A stretch of DNA of 14,948 nt. Source: Kouleothrix aurantiaca. GTDB taxonomy: Bacteria > Chloroflexota > Chloroflexia > Chloroflexales > Roseiflexaceae. Made by a program: the position numbers and the translations under genes. Below, in pieces: positions 13,727 through 14,948 of this stretch (position 1 is its first letter; every line of letters begins with the position of its first letter). Location of the stretch: the NCBI GenBank assembly GCA_001399705.1, contig LJCR01000019.1, positions 1 to 14,948 of the forward strand. Direction: 5' to 3'. The notes below the pieces were generated by a model. It did no database searches and was not told where the DNA came from. It was given only the letters and a program-made list of their open reading frames with translations.

Positions 13727-14023
13727 TCAGCTCTTGTCAGGGTCGAGGCCAGATTTTTTTTTGAGCCAGGTCACCTGAGTCGTCAGGCGCCCGATCTGGG
13801 CATAACGATCTTCGAGTTGCTGGTCATACGCTGCGCGCAGGGCTTCGACCGAATCGCCCTTTTCAAACAGGCTGGCCATGCCTTTGAGCACCGTGACCTT
13901 CCATTCACGGAGGACATTCGGGTGGACGCTGTGTTCGGCGGCGAGCTGGGTGATGGTTTTAGTCTCCTTCAGGAGTTCCTGCACGACCTGCGCCTTGAAA
14001 GCGGGAGTGTAAGTCTTTTTCAT
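13727..14023 (-). CDS. IS3 transposase orfA (helix-turn-helix)
   Basis: The 98-residue basic protein starts MKKTYTPAFKAQVVQELL and has a helix-turn-helix (TITQLAAEHSVHPNVLREWK) followed by a coiled-coil leucine-rich segment (LEDRYAQIGRLTTQVTWLKKK), as in OrfA of IS3 elements. It binds the terminal repeats and dimerises, and joins OrfB by a programmed frameshift. It is intact. The run of nine A residues near its end is the probable slippage site. Confidence 0.92.
   Translation of the reverse strand: MKKTYTPAFKAQVVQELLKETKTITQLAAEHSVHPNVLREWKVTVLKGMASLFEKGDSVEALRAAYDQQLEDRYAQIGRLTTQVTWLKKKSGLDPDKS
13754..13762 (-). promoter_or_regulatory. A9 slippage site between orfA and orfB
   Basis: Nine consecutive A on the minus strand (LKKK codons). 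The orfB frame is +1 (or -2) relative to orfA, so removing one A fuses the two frames (WLKKNLASTLTRAERMQLLD). That fits transcriptional slippage better than the classic -1 ribosomal shift. Confidence 0.6.
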
Positions 14024-14043
14024 CCTGGTAGTCTACCCGATCT

Positions 14044-14080
14044 GGCTCGTCCATGTGTGCAGTTCATGGGGTCCAGTATA
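14044..14080 (-). repeat. Right terminal inverted repeat of the IS3 element
   Basis: Read inwards on the minus strand it begins TATACTGGACCCC, then GCACACA and GAGCC, pairing with the left end. orfA starts 21 bp inside it. Confidence 0.75.
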
Positions 14081-14083
14081 ATG

Positions 14084-14409
14084 CGATAATTGGGACAGGC
14101 GCCTTTCTCCTGCTGAACTGGTGTGCTGTCCACTGGATTGATGACAGCGTCAGCGCAGGAGCGTCGTTTACATGGGCACTCAGTACACGCACACGATGAC
14201 TAGCCGTATCAACGGATGCCGATTGCCGGAACCGGAAAGGGTGTGGCCGTGGGAAGGGCCGCCAGAACAGCAGACACAGCATGAATCAATGGCATCTGGG
14301 TGCGATCGTTTCGATGATCTGTTGAATACAACAGGATAAAAAGCGGTCCCGGCTCCTTTCACCAAGGTACACGAGTCAGTTTATTGCCTGGTTTTACACG
14401 TATCTTGGC
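14084..14409. other. Intergenic stretch without a recognisable gene
   Basis: About 330 bases between the IS3 right end and the putative intron. The short frames are unconvincing: none shows a recognisable domain. The final bases CGTAT and CTTGGC (14399-14409) could serve as intron binding sites. Confidence 0.5.
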
Positions 14410-14948
14410 GTGCGACGTGAAGTCGCTTCCATAATTGTTCTGCATGATGGAGCTCCATCTGACAGAACCTGCTGTCCCATCAGCAGTATGCTAGGAGGTA
14501 CTGCGGCAAGGTAACGCGCCGTGGAAAGCCCTCTGACAATGTACCCACAGTCATTTGACTGGCACCAGCACCGTGAGGGAATGGTGTATCTGTCAGCGCC
14601 ACGACGGAGCGTGGCTAGCATGGATGGTATGGTCAGCATACGCGAAGGCTCGATAAACATCGTCAACGTGAACAAGCCCAAGGCGCTGTTGGCTTGAGCC
14701 AAAATGGCACTGTGGCGGGTAGCAGTGTGTCGAGTCACTGCTCATGGGCATAGGGCGCCACCGGTGGAAAGAGCGGACCTTCCCCATCCCTTGTTATGGA
14801 AGCGGAACACGGTAAGCCCGTTGCCCTCCTTTCAGGTAATGCCGCCGTAAGGTGCGCGTGAAGGGGCAGCGGGTAAGGGACGATGGAACAAGCGAACGCC
14901 GCTTTGTAATGAAGCGGATAGGGGTTGTGCAACCATGCAACATCACCC
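14410..14948 (+). ncRNA. 5' part of a group II intron, runs off the window
   Basis: GTGCGAC at 14410 fits the group II 5' consensus (GUGYG) and folds at once into GCGAC/GTCGC. The region is dense in short stems and GNRA- or bulge-like linkers, lacks a credible gene, and contains AAGCGGAACACGGTAAGCCC (14800-14819) and GGAACAAGCGAACGCC (about 14885-14900), which resemble segments of bacterial group II domains I-III as I recall them. A hairpin CAAGCC/GGCTTG (14673-14696) has CAAG in and beside its loop that can pair with CTTG just before the splice site (possible EBS1-IBS1). ATACG (14638-14642) can pair with CGTAT (14399-14403) as EBS2-IBS2, at typical distances. The reverse transcriptase gene and domains V-VI would lie beyond 14948. 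Confidence 0.72.

Larger units (their letters stand above)
10910..14080 (-). mobile_element. IS3-family insertion sequence, interrupted by a recombinase element
   Basis: The ends are imperfect inverted repeats. Without the 1,847-bp insert the element would be about 1,324 bp, a usual IS3 size. It carries orfA and a split orfB in the typical order. The base triplet ATG lies just outside both ends (10907-10909 and 14081-14083) and may be the target duplication. If the ends are set at TGGACCC instead (10915 and 14075), the IS has the canonical TG...CA termini but no clear duplication. The element lies 137 bp upstream of the -35 box of the metal operon. Confidence 0.85.

Noticed and set aside
14064..14365. 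Minus-strand frames of 61 and 72 codons next to the IS3 right end
   Set aside because: One runs across the IS inverted repeat; composition is irregular and no domain is visible.
14394..14932. Overlapping minus-strand frames of 64-114 codons
   Set aside because: They lie in the structured putative group II intron and have no recognisable protein features.

Overview
The window looks like a chromosomal accessory region of a member of the Chloroflexota. This is an inference from protein style: CopC/CopD and Sco proteins, an L,D-transpeptidase with FGYP repeats, beta-propeller fragments and fairly high GC. No rRNA, tRNA or other taxonomic marker is present.

Bases 1-5892 (all + strand) form a copper-handling and envelope cluster: the 3' end of a thioredoxin-like protein, a small membrane protein, a CopC-CopD-YtkA-like fusion, a short CopC-like protein with a C-terminal anchor, a Sco/SenC copper chaperone lipoprotein and an L,D-transpeptidase. 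The proteins would act at or outside the membrane, in copper delivery or tolerance and wall cross-linking.

Bases 5893-6922 are a scar of broken genes. The C-terminus of a beta-propeller protein (- strand) abuts a very GC-rich remnant of a tRNA-guanine-transglycosylase-like gene (+ strand), followed by a short 21-bp tandem repeat. The long minus-strand reading frame across this area is a chimera, not a gene.

Bases 6923-10772 (all - strand) hold a metal-responsive operon: an ArsR/SmtB sensor, a P1B-type metal ATPase and, 20 bp downstream, a phenylacetate-CoA-ligase-like adenylating enzyme. The promoter is near consensus (TTGACA, 17 bp, TATTAT). A 23-bp candidate operator overlaps its -10 box and recurs before the ATPase gene.

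Bases 10910-14080 are the most unusual part. An IS3-family element (orfA, orfB, imperfect terminal inverted repeats, candidate 3-bp target duplication) is interrupted by a 1,847-bp element that carries a large serine recombinase and perhaps one small upstream protein. The insertion lies 9 codons after the catalytic Glu of the IS3 transposase. The missing 46 residues of the transposase are found on the far side of the recombinase gene. Both junctions share CTCG, and joining the two inner ends gives a 46-bp symmetric attP with arms TGTCATTTG and CAAATGACA. The last codons and stop of the recombinase come from the target gene. This is a nested, self-contained recombinase-only element.

Bases 14410-14948 appear to be the 5' part of a group II intron (start GTGCGAC with a GCGAC/GTCGC stem) that runs off the window. 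The 329 bases before it hold nothing I recognise.
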